Shown here: positions 9,401 through 19,100 of the stretch, piece after piece
Layout of the letters: every line of letters begins with the position of its first letter
Position numbering within the stretch: the first letter of the stretch is position 1
Origin: Verrucomicrobiota bacterium
GTDB taxonomy: Bacteria > Verrucomicrobiota > Verrucomicrobiia > Limisphaerales > DSYF01
Direction of reading: 5' to 3'
Length of the DNA stretch: 64,000 nucleotides
Assembly: GCA_025457615.1 (NCBI GenBank)
Contig: JALOTZ010000004.1
Location: 1 to 64,000, forward strand
Program-made: the position numbers and the translations under genes
The notes under the pieces: model-generated
The model's input: only the letters and a program-made list of their open reading frames with translations
Told to the model about the DNA's origin: nothing
Databases searched by the model: none

Positions 9401-9469
9401 TGGATTCCCGGCGAAGATCCGCAGCGCTTTCTGCGGCTCAGGTATGAAGTGCGGGAAACGGCGCCCTGA
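6401..9469 (+). CDS. Secreted matrixin-like zinc metalloprotease with C-terminal beta domains
   Basis: This 1022-residue exported protein starts at a GTG. Residues 1-32 form a signal peptide (RRLRQGAALAGLFLLSSWVA). The zinc site HEHGHGLGLAH (H310, E311, H314, H320) fits HExxHxxGxxH, and a Met follows near 330, typical of metzincins. Then come a PPC-like domain (about 385-500, DDNTDTDYFSF), an adhesin-type beta region that includes EDFETNSSPPAGWG (about 625-800) and a Calx-beta-like domain (about 815-900). The C-terminus RFLRLRYEV is the RLR type common in secreted verrucomicrobial proteins. The likely role is extracellular protein degradation. The substrate is unknown. Confidence 0.8.
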   Translation: MISQEQSWLRRLRQGAALAGLFLLSSWVAAASEPPASPGDPGWQAVIERPGLSSELRVGAEFAARHLPVALFHSLPANYQDTLLRYAAQHSQGQPSLVICWEQNTPDMIAKPFLEIEQAGKAIKQRRQSPQNVPVGTAFQASDTDHWSRTAVNGSSQNVQGLPITLTWSIVPDGTVIPGGAVGGEGSNEPSNLRAWLAAIYGGNATGPAASQPWFPIFQAVFDNIAAKTGVRYVYEPNDDGVTLSSFSSSQGLVGVRGDVRISGHRLDGNNNVLAYNYFPDHSDMVLDTSDSFYNNTANNSRGLRNVIEHEHGHGLGLAHVCPVNSTKLMEPYINLGFVGIQFDDLFTMQRLYGDFLEMNGASRSNDTFAAATPIQVPEGGGYGAEWLGIDDNTDTDYFSFTAPAGSQLTVRVSPSTASYLEGAQNPDGSCTGGTLFNSSALQNLGLTVFGPDQATVLGVAANQPAGSPEGLLNLPVATGGTHYVRVVGSGANSNQLYRLEIDVFLLRLASASVVAELFSETNGAPDPGETVRLQVTLENVGQQTAPNVLATLSGPDGFQGFDVARAYGDIASGGSANGEFTFALAGTCGEVFGLSLAVAVEGANLAVLPLTVGLGVEGVLIQEDFETNSSPPAGWGNSKTGQGSLWSVVDSRVNPGLQSLFADDYQHAGQSILTTPPLPVGEIPGRLRFNHFYNTQAGIDGCVLEILVGSNAWTDIVAAGGTFLSGAYNATLGASQNPLAGRSAWSGTAGGLVATEVDLPAAAANQSVQLRWIIGHNEKTSGDGWYLEDIRLSLWACASGMPLLTLSSTDTSMSEYSNATDTAVITVSAGLPVAAPLAVPLLAAGSASPLLDLTGLDNLTLAAGSASTSLVLTAISDGLVEGNETLILTSPDATGSVLVTVLDTPYGQLASALLGTIGPVNPFDDFDSDNSLNVEELLFGSDLASADSWPLIHLQPEGSGYKLPALIASLPAGITVEGESSTDLLSWAPQEVTVLPDGLWIPGEDPQRFLRLRYEVRETAP

Positions 9470-9490
9470 CGCCGGCTGGCAGGTGGGACA

Positions 9491-9745
9491 TCAGGACGAC
9501 GCCGGCGGTTTATCCGCACCCGCCCGGAGCCTGAGATTCATGCAGACAAAGTGATACGCGGCCAGGTATTGCAGGTCGGATTCATGGAGGGCATTGAACC
9601 AGCGCACGCGGGCTTCGCGCTCCATCTCCCGCAGGTGGAACAGCGGACAATCCTGGGGGTTGCACCGATCGACCGGACACGACTCCATCACTTGGGTCAG
9701 GCCAGCCCGGAGCTGATCCGAAGTTTGGTCTGAAGGTGCGGTCAT
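9491..9745 (-). CDS. Small cysteine-motif protein
   Basis: This 84-residue protein carries CPVDRCNPQDCPLFHLR at residues 23-39. The three Cys spaced Cx4Cx3C suggest a small metal-binding or redox knot. A helix with aromatic residues follows (WFNALHESDLQYLAAYHFVC). I do not recognise a named family. It converges with the metalloprotease gene, with a 21-bp gap. No signal peptide is present, so it is probably cytoplasmic. Confidence 0.6.
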   Translation of the reverse strand: MTAPSDQTSDQLRAGLTQVMESCPVDRCNPQDCPLFHLREMEREARVRWFNALHESDLQYLAAYHFVCMNLRLRAGADKPPASS

Positions 9746-9992
9746 GTTTGCGCGAATGTTGGGGGAGAAATTGGGCGTTCCTGAAGGCTACTGTGGCGTT
9801 CGAGGTAGGCGATGTCAATTGGCTTGGTGGGGCTTGGTGGGGCGCTCTCCGAGTTCCCTCAGCGCTTCCTCGCAGGAGGGAGCCAGGGATCGACCGAGCG
9901 GAGGTGTGCCGGGACTGCCAACCGGCCCATCTTGAATGCGCTTTGGCAGAAATCCTTTGCCAAATTGACCCCGCTTTCTCAAGCTCACCCGC
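9746..9992. other. Intergenic region upstream of the receiver-like gene
   Basis: A 247-bp divergent intergenic region between the small Cys protein and the receiver-like gene. It includes a short direct repeat (GCTTGGTGGG twice, near 9821-9840). Any promoter for both genes should lie here, but I see no clear -35/-10 pair. Confidence 0.4.
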
Positions 9993-10361
9993 ATGGTTCA
10001 ACCGTTGGCGATTGTTTTGAATGACCGGGGGGTGATGGGGGCGCAACTCGAGCAGAAGCTCGAGGCGCTCGACTATCGGGTGCAGGCGTCCGACAACCCG
10101 GATGCCCTGGCCGCTCTCGCCCGGGACCACAAGCCGCTGGTGGTCTTGCTGGATGTGAGCAAGGAACGGAACCTGGAGGCTGCTTCCGGTTTGCTGCGGC
10201 AACCCGATACCGGCCACCTGCCTGTGCTGGGGTTCGCCCCGGAGGTGGGGCCGGAATTGGCGTCCCGGGCCCGCGAGGCCGGCATCGCCTTGGTGGTCAC
10301 CGATTCCGCGGTCCTCCAACATCTCAAGCCGCTCCTGGATCAGGCGTTGCAGGTGGAGTGA
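9993..10361 (+). CDS. Degenerate response-regulator receiver domain protein
   Basis: This 122-residue protein has the alternating beta/alpha pattern of a CheY-type receiver. The strand LVVLLDV ends in an Asp at the phosphorylation position. The acidic pair in beta-1 is reduced to LNDRG, and the conserved Lys after beta-5 is missing (LVVTDSAVLQ). It is therefore probably a pseudo-receiver that signals by binding and not by phosphotransfer. No output domain is attached. It lies 28 bp upstream of mpl and may be co-transcribed with it. Confidence 0.6.
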   Translation: MVQPLAIVLNDRGVMGAQLEQKLEALDYRVQASDNPDALAALARDHKPLVVLLDVSKERNLEAASGLLRQPDTGHLPVLGFAPEVGPELASRAREAGIALVVTDSAVLQHLKPLLDQALQVE

Positions 10362-10389
10362 GTGATCAGCTTCCCGCAGCCTCTTTCCC

Positions 10390-11838
10390 ATGTCGCCTCC
10401 AGTCTCCCCTTTCCCGTCGCCCGTCTTGCCGCATCAGACCCTCATGCCTGCGGGTGCTTCTTCCGTTCACTTTGTTGGCATCTGCGGCACGGCCATGGCC
10501 GGGGCTGCGGCGGCCATGCGAAAGAAGGGGTTTCAGGTGACGGGATCCGATCAGAGCGTGTATCCGCCCATGTCCACGTTCCTGGAGGAGCAGGGCATCC
10601 CGGTGCTGAATGGTTATGCCGAGCGGAACCTGGCCCACAAGCCCGACCTGGTGGTGATTGGCAATGCGATTTCGCGGGGCAATCCGGAGGCCGAATTCGC
10701 GCTGGACCACAAGCTGCGGTATTGCTCCCTGCCGGAGCTGCTCAAGGAATTCTTCATCCGCGGCAAGCGCTGTCTGGTGGTCGCCGGCACGCATGGGAAG
10801 ACCACCACGGCGGCCCTGCTGACCTGGGTGTTCGAGCATGCCGGACTGAACCCGGGCTACCTGATCGGGGGCATTCCCAACAACCTCAAACAAGGCGCGC
10901 GATTCTCGGACAGCGAGTGGTTCATCATCGAGGGGGACGAATACGACACCGCCTTTTTCGACAAGCGCAGCAAGTTTGTTCATTACCTGCCCGAGGTGGC
11001 CATTCTCAACAACCTGGAATTCGATCACGCCGACATCTTCGAGAACCTGGCCGCCATTCAGAAGTCCTTTGCTCACCTGATCCGGTTGGTGCCGCGCAAC
11101 GGTCTGCTCCTGGCCAACGGGGACGACGCGAATCTCGCCCCGCTGCTGGACGTGCCGTTCTGTCCGGTCAAGCGCTTCGGGTTGGGGGAGGGCAACGCCA
11201 TCCGCGCCGACCCTGTGAAGCTGGGGCCCACCGCCAGCGAATTCGAGCTGCCCAGCTTCAAGTTCCACATCAACCTCTGCGGCGAACTGAACGTCCGGAA
11301 TGCGCTCGCCGTCGTGGCGGCCGCCAAGCACTGCGGTTTGTCCAACAAGCAGATCCAGGAGGCCTTCCACAACTTTACCGGCATCCGCCGCCGCATGGAG
11401 GTCAAAGGCATCGCCGGCGGGGTCACCGTCATTGATGATTTCGGGCATCACCCCACGGCCATTCGGGAAACGCTCAAGGCGCTGCGTCTGCGGTATCCGC
11501 ACGAGAAACTCTGGGCCATCTTCGAGCCCCGCAGCAATACCACCCGGCGCAAGGTGTTCCAGGGGGAACTGGCCCAGGCCTTTGCGGACGCCAGCGCAGT
11601 CGTGGTCGCCCAGGTGGCCCGCCTGGAACTCCTTTCGGAAGCCGAACGCCTCGATCCGGCGCAGCTCATCGAGGATCTGCGCGCGTCGGGCAAGGAAGCG
11701 TCTTACCTGCCGGATGTGGATTCCATTGTGCGGCATGTGGCCGGCGCGGCGCAGGGCGGTGACGTGGTTTGCGTGTTCAGCAACGGCGGCTTCGCGGGCA
11801 TCCACGGGAGACTGCTTCAGGCCTTTGGCGGACGATAG
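10390..11838 (+). CDS. mpl: UDP-N-acetylmuramate--L-Ala-gamma-D-Glu-meso-DAP ligase (Mpl)
   Basis: This enzyme re-attaches the recycled tripeptide L-Ala-gamma-D-Glu-meso-DAP to UDP-MurNAc in peptidoglycan recycling in the cytoplasm. The 482-residue frame has the Mpl-type N-terminus VHFVGICGTAMAGAAAAM, the ATP loop GTHGKTTTAALL, the family block EGDEYDTAFFDKRSKFVHY and LNNLEFDHADIF. The C-terminal ligase domain begins near TVIDDFGHHPTAI. The length matches the family. Similarity starts at about residue 22, so the ATG at 10444 (residue 19) is a possible alternative start. The sequence points to Mpl and not MurC. It implies DAP-type peptidoglycan. Confidence 0.92.
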   Translation: MSPPVSPFPSPVLPHQTLMPAGASSVHFVGICGTAMAGAAAAMRKKGFQVTGSDQSVYPPMSTFLEEQGIPVLNGYAERNLAHKPDLVVIGNAISRGNPEAEFALDHKLRYCSLPELLKEFFIRGKRCLVVAGTHGKTTTAALLTWVFEHAGLNPGYLIGGIPNNLKQGARFSDSEWFIIEGDEYDTAFFDKRSKFVHYLPEVAILNNLEFDHADIFENLAAIQKSFAHLIRLVPRNGLLLANGDDANLAPLLDVPFCPVKRFGLGEGNAIRADPVKLGPTASEFELPSFKFHINLCGELNVRNALAVVAAAKHCGLSNKQIQEAFHNFTGIRRRMEVKGIAGGVTVIDDFGHHPTAIRETLKALRLRYPHEKLWAIFEPRSNTTRRKVFQGELAQAFADASAVVVAQVARLELLSEAERLDPAQLIEDLRASGKEASYLPDVDSIVRHVAGAAQGGDVVCVFSNGGFAGIHGRLLQAFGGR

Positions 11839-11884
11839 TGCCGCAAAGCCAATGGGCTCCAGTTCTTGAAGCCGGGTGGGCGCC

Positions 11885-12038
11885 TCTGGCCACTGCCCCG
11901 GGAGCGCGGCCTTCAGGCCGCTTCAACGTCCGAAGGGCACCCGAGGAAGCGCTTGTTCCGCCGGCTTGCGAATGCGGAAGCGGCAGGAATGCCGCGCCCC
12001 GGCCAGAATTGCGTTCGGGGGCAGTGTCCAGATGCTCA
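11885..12038 (-). repeat. Dispersed ~150-bp repeat R1, copy B (inverted)
   Basis: On the minus strand this reads like copies A (6161-6318) and C (31598-31764). The shared 20-base core lies at 11988-12007, and the perfect hairpin GCGGCCTGAAGGCCGC lies near 11910-11925. It fills the space between the convergent mpl and uracil-DNA glycosylase genes. No conserved reading frame was seen. Confidence 0.75.
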
Positions 12039-12075
12039 CAGCCCGTGGGCGCCCGGGAACGCCCGTCCCAACGGC

Positions 12076-12963
12076 TCAGGAACCGCCCTTGAGAAAATAG
12101 TTCCGCTGTTTGGCGCTGATGGGCCTCCCCAGTTTCTCCATCACCTGCAGCATGTCCTCCCACACCTGACGCTTCTTGTGAATATCGTTTCCGCGCAGCA
12201 CGTAGGAGGGATGGAAGGTGGGCATGAGGGGAATGCCTTTGAACTCGTGCCAGCGTCCGCGCAGGTGGCTGATGGCTGGTTTGCCCCCGAGGAGTCCCTC
12301 CATGGCCGTGGCCCCGAGGGCGACCATCACCTTGGGCCGGATGATCTCGATCTGGTCCAGCAGCCAGGGAATGCAGGTCTGCATCTCCTCCGGCGTCGGC
12401 TTGCGATTCCCGGGTTCGCTGGCCGGCATGTCGGGCCGGCACTTGAGAATGTTGCCGATGTAAACCCGGTCCCGGCTCAGTCCCATGGTCTCGATGATCT
12501 TTGTCAGCAACTGGCCAGCCCGGCCAACGAAGGGTTCGCCTTGGGCATCTTCATCGGCTCCCGGCGCTTCGCCCACGAACATGAGCTCCGCATCCGGGTT
12601 GCCCACCCCGAACACCACCTGGGTGCGGAACTTGACGAGGTTGGGACAGCGTGTGCAGGCCAGCGCGCGCTCGCGCAGTTCCGACAGGGCTTTGGCCTTG
12701 GGCGTGGCAGTGCGGGAGGGGACCGGATCGACGGGGCGGGGTGTGGTCATGGTGTCCGCGCGTGGCTGGCGTGGGGGGGGGGCGATGGGCATGGGGGGTG
12801 TGGAGACTTGCGGCGCGGGTTGGGCCGAAGTTGCCAGAGCCGGGGGGCGCGCGAGCGCCTCGAGGGTTTGGGGACTCACCGGCACGAACCGCGCCCCGTG
12901 CTCCTTCAGAGCCTCCAAGTGCCGGAGGGTCGCCTCGAGCAGTTGACGGAATTCATCGGCCAT
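12076..12963 (-). CDS. Uracil-DNA glycosylase, family 4 (Fe-S type)
   Basis: This enzyme removes uracil from deaminated DNA. The catalytic domain (about residues 100-290) shows CTRCPNLV and the second Cys pair in ILKCRP and MQTCIPWL, which bind the 4Fe-4S cluster. It also has the active-site motif GEAPGADEDAQGEPFVGRAG and the C-terminal motif PTFHPSYVLR. Residues 30-85 are a Pro/Ala-rich linker, so the protein carries an N-terminal extension compared with compact family members. I chose the ATG at 12963 (MADEFRQLLEATL) because residues upstream of it look non-coding. It converges with mpl. Confidence 0.88.
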   Translation of the reverse strand: MADEFRQLLEATLRHLEALKEHGARFVPVSPQTLEALARPPALATSAQPAPQVSTPPMPIAPPPRQPRADTMTTPRPVDPVPSRTATPKAKALSELRERALACTRCPNLVKFRTQVVFGVGNPDAELMFVGEAPGADEDAQGEPFVGRAGQLLTKIIETMGLSRDRVYIGNILKCRPDMPASEPGNRKPTPEEMQTCIPWLLDQIEIIRPKVMVALGATAMEGLLGGKPAISHLRGRWHEFKGIPLMPTFHPSYVLRGNDIHKKRQVWEDMLQVMEKLGRPISAKQRNYFLKGGS

Positions 12964-13142
12964 GGCGTTCGCAGCATGCAGGGCCTGCGGCGGGTTGTCG
13001 AATCCGTTCAGAATCCAGGAAAATGGGCTTGCCTTCGCGTGCCGGATGGCTACAACGCCACAGTCTCGCTTGCGCCTGGATGGCGTGACGGGTCGGATGT
13101 CGGGTTCTGCACAGGGAAATCTCAAGGGAAAGGGAACGGGTT

Positions 13143-16100
13143 ATGATGGGGCAGGGGATCGCACAGGGTCTTGTTCGTGAGCTTCAATTCTTCCACCGAT
13201 TACGTGCTCGTTGGACGCTGGCTTTGTTACTCGTCTCCTTGTCGGGAGCGCAGGTGTGGGCCGGGTCCTGCGAAGTGTATCCCCTGGCCTTGTCCGCCCG
13301 GACCCTCGAGGGGCTGCCGGTGGGAGCGGATCTCCCGGACCTGCTGAATGGGGGCGCGCCGGGCAACTTCGGCTGGCTCAGTTGGAATGGAAGTCCCAGC
13401 ACGCCGACGCTGATCCGCAGCCTGACGTCGCCGGGCGACAGCGAGACCTACGTCAATCCCCGGGACACCGCCGACCGGCAGTTGAGCGAGGGAGACTGGG
13501 TTTCAGGCAAACCGGGCGTGTCCAACAGCAAACAGGTCCGGCAAGCCCTGGACGCCCTGCTTGGCGTCGAGATCATTGTGCCGCTCTGGGACCAGATGCA
13601 GGGGCAGGGGGACGAGGCCGCCTATCGGGTGGCCGGGTTCGCGCGAGTCCAATTGCTGGACTATCGGTTGCCCGGGCAAAACCGCATCAGCGCGCGCTTC
13701 CTCGGACGCGTCCGCTGCGGCGCCGAAAACGTCGCGCCCACGGTGCAGGCCGGGCCGGACCAAACGATCACCTGGCCGGCCGAAGCACTCCTGAATGGGG
13801 TGGTGAACGATGACGGGCTGCCCGCCGGTGGAATGCTGACGGCCACCTGGTCCCAGGTGAGCGGGCCAGGCACGGCGCGCTTCGAGAACGCGCAGTCGCC
13901 CGACACCGCGGTTTCGCTGGATGCGCCCGGCACCTACGTCCTGCGACTTACAGCCGGGGACGGAGAATTGTTCGGGAGCGACGACGTCCTGGTGACCGTC
14001 AATCGGCCCAACCAGGCACCCGTCGCCGCACCCGCCTCGGTGAGCACCGACGAGGATCAGGCGGTCGAACTGGTTCTGGCCGGGAGCGATCCGGACGGGG
14101 ATGCCGTCACTTACAGTCTCGAGACGGCTCCGATCTATGGGAGCCTGAGCGGATTGGCGCCCACGTTGCGCTACACCCCCTTGGCTGATTTCAATGGCAC
14201 GGACAGCTTCACGTTCAAGGTCAGCGATGGCACGCTCGAATCCGCCCCCGCCGCCGTGGCGATCGTCATTCATGCGGTCAACGATCCGCCGGTCGTGGAT
14301 TCGCAGACGCTGGTTTCGGGCGAGGACGAATCGTTCGGCATCCGGTTGAGCGGGGCGGATGTGGAAGGGAGTCCGCTGACGTTCACGCTGCTCAGCCTTC
14401 CGGTCCATGGCACCCTTGCAGGCGCGCCACCGGCCCTCACGTTTCTTCCCGGCCCGGACTATCACGGCCCAGACCAGTTCACCTTTGCGGCGAATGATGG
14501 GGAGTTGACGTCGGTGACCGGCCTGGTCTCCCTCAGGATCACGAATGTCAACGATGCGCCGCTGGTGAGCGCCGGGGCGGACCAGACCGTGAGTCTGCCG
14601 AGCAACCGGGTTGTGCTGGCGGGCAGCGTGTTCGATGACGGGTTCAGTCCGTTCCTGGTTATCGAGTGGAGCCAGGTGAGTGGAACCGGCAAGGCGGTGT
14701 TCGCGGATTCCAACGCGCCGGTGACCGAGGTCACCTTCAGCCGGTCCGGCGTGTATGTGCTGCGACTGGCCGCGGATGATTTCTCTTACACGGTCAGCGA
14801 CGAGGTGATCCTCACCGTGAACGCGCCGCCGGAAGTGGATGCAGGTGCTGACCAGACGAACACCCTGCCTGCCGAGGTCATTCTGCGTGGGGTCGTCACC
14901 GACGATGGATTGCCTTCCGACGCCACCAACCTGGTCACGTGGTCGAAGGTGAGCGGCCCGGGAACCGTGCTGTTTGCGAGTCCCTCTTCACCGGAGACCC
15001 GGGCCACCTTCAGCGAGAGCGGCCTCTACACGCTGCGCCTGACCGCCGAGGATTCGCTGGTCAGCGCGTTCGACGAGGCGGCGGTGTTGGTGAACCGGGC
15101 GCCGATTGTGGACGCAGGTTCCGACCAGACCAACAACGCGCTCCATACCTCGCTGACCGGAACCGTCGCCGATGACGGGTTGCCGCAAGCGGACTCGGTG
15201 CGTGTCGTTTGGACGCGGGTTTCGGGTCTGGGCGACGTGGTCTTTGGCAGCCCGACGAATCTGAGCACGACGGTCACGTTCAGCCGAAGCGGAGTTCATG
15301 TGCTGCGCCTCACGGCGAGCGATGCGCTGGCGGAAAGCCTGGACGAGGTCACGGTTGCCGCCAACGGGATTCCTGTCGTTGACGCGGGGCCCGACCTGCG
15401 GGTCACCGTCGGCGATGAGGTCCAGTTGGCGGGGGCGGTGACCGATGACGGTTTGCCGGCAGGGGTCCCTTTGGTCACGGAATGGTCGTTCCTGGACGGG
15501 ACAGGCGTGATGGAGTTTGAGCAGCCGCAGCAGGCCGTCACCTTCGCCCGGTTCTACGAAGTCGGCACCTACGTGTTGCGGTTGCTGGCCGACGATTCGC
15601 TGACGAATGCCTTTGACGAACTCACGGTCACCGTGCGGCCGGTCAACCAAGCCCCGCGTGTCTTGGCCGGCCCCCGGCAACTGGTGCTGCAACCGGGCGT
15701 CGCGCATCTGTCCGGCACCGTCACCGACGATGCATTGCCCGACAATGCGCCCGTGACGGTGGCTTGGAGCTCGGTTCGAGGCCCGGGCACGGTGACGTTC
15801 TCCCATCCCGCCAGCCCGCAGACCACCGCGGCCTTTTCGGTTCCGGGCGACTACACCCTCCGGTTGACCGCCGGCGACACCGAGTTGGTCTCCTTCGCGG
15901 AGGTCATTGTTGCGGTCCGAACACCAGCGATGAACGAGGCCCCGGTGGTGTCTGCCGGCGAGGATCTGGTCGTGGGGTTGACCCATGAAGTGAGGCTGCA
16001 AGGCACGATGACGGACGACGGATTGCCACCCGGCGCGCCGGTGAGCGGCACCTGGAGCGTGGTGAGCGGGCCGGGCATGGCGACCTTCAGTCAGCCGTCG

Positions 16101-19100
16101 GCGACCAACGCGTCACCGGTCACCACCGCCTCCTTCCCGGCTGTGGGAACCTATGTGTTGCGGTTGACCGCGAGCGATTCCGAACTGAGCGGCCACGACG
16201 AGGTAACCGTGAACGTGTATCCCCACAACCAGCCTCCGCTGGTCGATGCGGGCCGGGATCAGGAGGTGATTCTCCCCGACCCGGAACTGCTCTATCCGGG
16301 CCCGTTCGCTGTGACGAACGTGAACGTGCTTGCGAGCCGCTCGCTGTTGTCGGTGGACCGCTGGAACAACGTGATCGGGCAGCCGGGCATCACGGGCGAG
16401 CCGGCGGGCGGGTTTCTGTGGGTGAGCCGGAACGGCCTGGCCTTGGACCAGGGCACCCTGGTGGTGGCGGGCGGGTTCACCAACGCCAATGGTGTCTGGG
16501 CCAAAAGCCTCGCGCGGTTTGACGGCTCGAACTGGTTCAATTTCTACGACACGAACGCCTTGCCCTACGTAGCCGGACCCGGCCACGACGGCACGGATCC
16601 CGGGAGTGTCGTAGGCTGGCTGGTGTACGATTGCGGCGATTTCTATTTCTGCAATGAAATCTTCGACTGCGCCGCCGTTCGGGGCCAGGAGGTGTTCGCG
16701 GCTGGACTCCACAAGGACTTGGGCAACCTCGACGGATTGAAAGACATCACCGCCCGTTGGGAGGGTTCCCGTTGGCAGTCCTGGGACTTCAAGCGGGTTG
16801 GCGATCAGGTGCGGGTGATCCAGGCGACCGCCGACAAGGTGTACGTGGGCGGCCATCTGTGCTTTCAACCGACGAACGCCAGTTCGCAGACGTTCACCAA
16901 CCTGCCCTGGTGTTACGGCCTGGCGGTGTGGGATGGAACAAACTGGGCGTCCTTCGACCGGGGAGTGACGGACCTTGAGGACAATCCCTTGGTCCCCACT
17001 GCCTATGCCCACTCCTACGTGAACAGCATCGCCGCGGCCGCCAACGGCAACGTCTTCGCCGCCGGCAGTTTCGTCATGTCCACGCCCCACGGCCTCGCCA
17101 CCAACATCGTCATGTGGGATGGCGCCCAATGGTCTCCGCTGGGAGGTGGACTCTCGGGAGGCAAAGTGGGCTCCTTCCCGGTCCTGAGCATTGCCGTGGC
17201 CGATTCCGGCGACCTTTATGCCGGCGGGAACTTCACCAATGCGGGTGGGTTCGCCGTCCGCAACGTGGCGCGCTGGGATGGCTCGCGCTGGTGGCCGCTG
17301 GGCGACGGACCGGCCAATGGCGTGAACAACACCGTGGAAGCCCTGGCCGTTCACGGACGCGATGTGTATGTGGGTGGAAGTCTTACGGAGGCCGGCGGAC
17401 TGTCCGCCTCCCGCCTCGCCAAGTGGAACGGACAGTTTTGGTCCCCGTTGGGGAGCGCGGCCAGCAACGGTGTTTACGGCAACGTCTATGCCCTCGCCGC
17501 CGACGAGACGGGCGTTTACGTCGGTGGCATCTTCACCAAAGCTGGCGGATTGCCGGCCAACAATCTGGCGAAATGGGAGTTCGCACCGCCGCCCGCACTC
17601 GAGGTGCAGTTGCGCGGACTGGTCACGGACGACGGCCTGCCCACGGGCGCCCCGCTGACGCGCCAATGGACCAAGGCGAGCGGGCCGGGCGAAGTCAAGT
17701 TTGCCGATCCTGACGCCGGCCTGACCACCGCCAGCTTCAGCCAGGCGGGCACGTATGTCCTGCGCCTCACGGCCGACGACTCTGATCTGACCGCCCTGGA
17801 TCAGGTGACCGTCGTCGTCCGCGCCAATCAACCGCCCGTGGTGGACGCCGGCCCGGATCACGTTCTCGGACTCGAGGAACCATTGATGCTGAAAGGTTCT
17901 GTCTCGGATGACGGTTTGCCCGGGGGTGCGGCGGTCCACCATGTCTGGCAGCACATTTACGGGCCAGGCACGGTCACGTTCGACAACCCCGCCGAAGCGA
18001 ACGTCACAGCACGGTTCGACCGGCAAGGCACGTACGTGCTGCGCCTCTCCGCCAACGATTCTCAATTCACCACGCTGGACGAGGTGACGGTGATCGTGAT
18101 GCCCAAGAACCAGCCCCCGTCGGTTTCTGCCGGTTCGTCGGCTACGATTGTCCTGGGCAGTTCGCACCCACTGCGCGCCATCGTAACAGACGACGGCAGC
18201 CCCACCAACGGCAGGCTGTCGGTTGCCTGGTCCGTGGCCAGCGGCCCGGGCCCGGTCGGGTTCGACGATGCAACCCTTGTCCAGCCCACGGTGAGCTTCT
18301 CCGCCCCTGGAACCTACCTCTTCCGGATAGCCGCCTCCGATTCCGAGTTGACCTCCACCGCTCAAGTGACCGTGCGGGTCAATCTTCCGAACAACAGCGC
18401 GCCGCTGGTGAACGCGGGTCCCGATCAGACTCTCAGCAATCTGTTCACCCGCTTGCAGGCGACGGTCACGGATGATGGCCACCCGCCGACATCGGGTTTG
18501 ACCCTGGCCTGGACGCAGGTGGGTGGCACAGGCACCGCCACGTTCGCCGACCCGACCTCGCCGACCACTGCGGTGGTGTTCAGCCAGACGGGCCTCTATC
18601 AACTGAGACTCACGGTGACGGACGGCGCCTACAGCACCGATGACACGGTGGCCATCTCCATTCCCAACACGCAGCCGCCGTTTGTGGATGCCGGACCCGA
18701 CCGCGCCATCACGTTGCCGACGAACACGGTTCAGTTGGCCGGCGTGGCGCTCGATACCAGTCCGGTCACCTACAGTTGGTTCCGTGAGAGTGGTCCGGCT
18801 GCCGTGACGTTCACTCCCTCGGCGACGATCCCCAATCCCACCGCGGTGTTCTCCACCCCCGGAACGTATGTCCTCCGATTCACCGCGCGCGATAATGCCG
18901 TCAACTACCCCGACACGATGCGCGTCGTGGTGGCGTCGGCGGGAGGCAACACCGCACCAGCCGTCAGCGCCGGCGCGGACCAGACGCTGTTCCTGCCCAC
19001 GAATACCGTCTCGGTACAGGGCGCCGTCACTGATGACGGACTGCCGTCCGGCGGAAGGGTGACCACCACGTGGACGCAGGTCGCGGGCCCGGCGGTGGCA

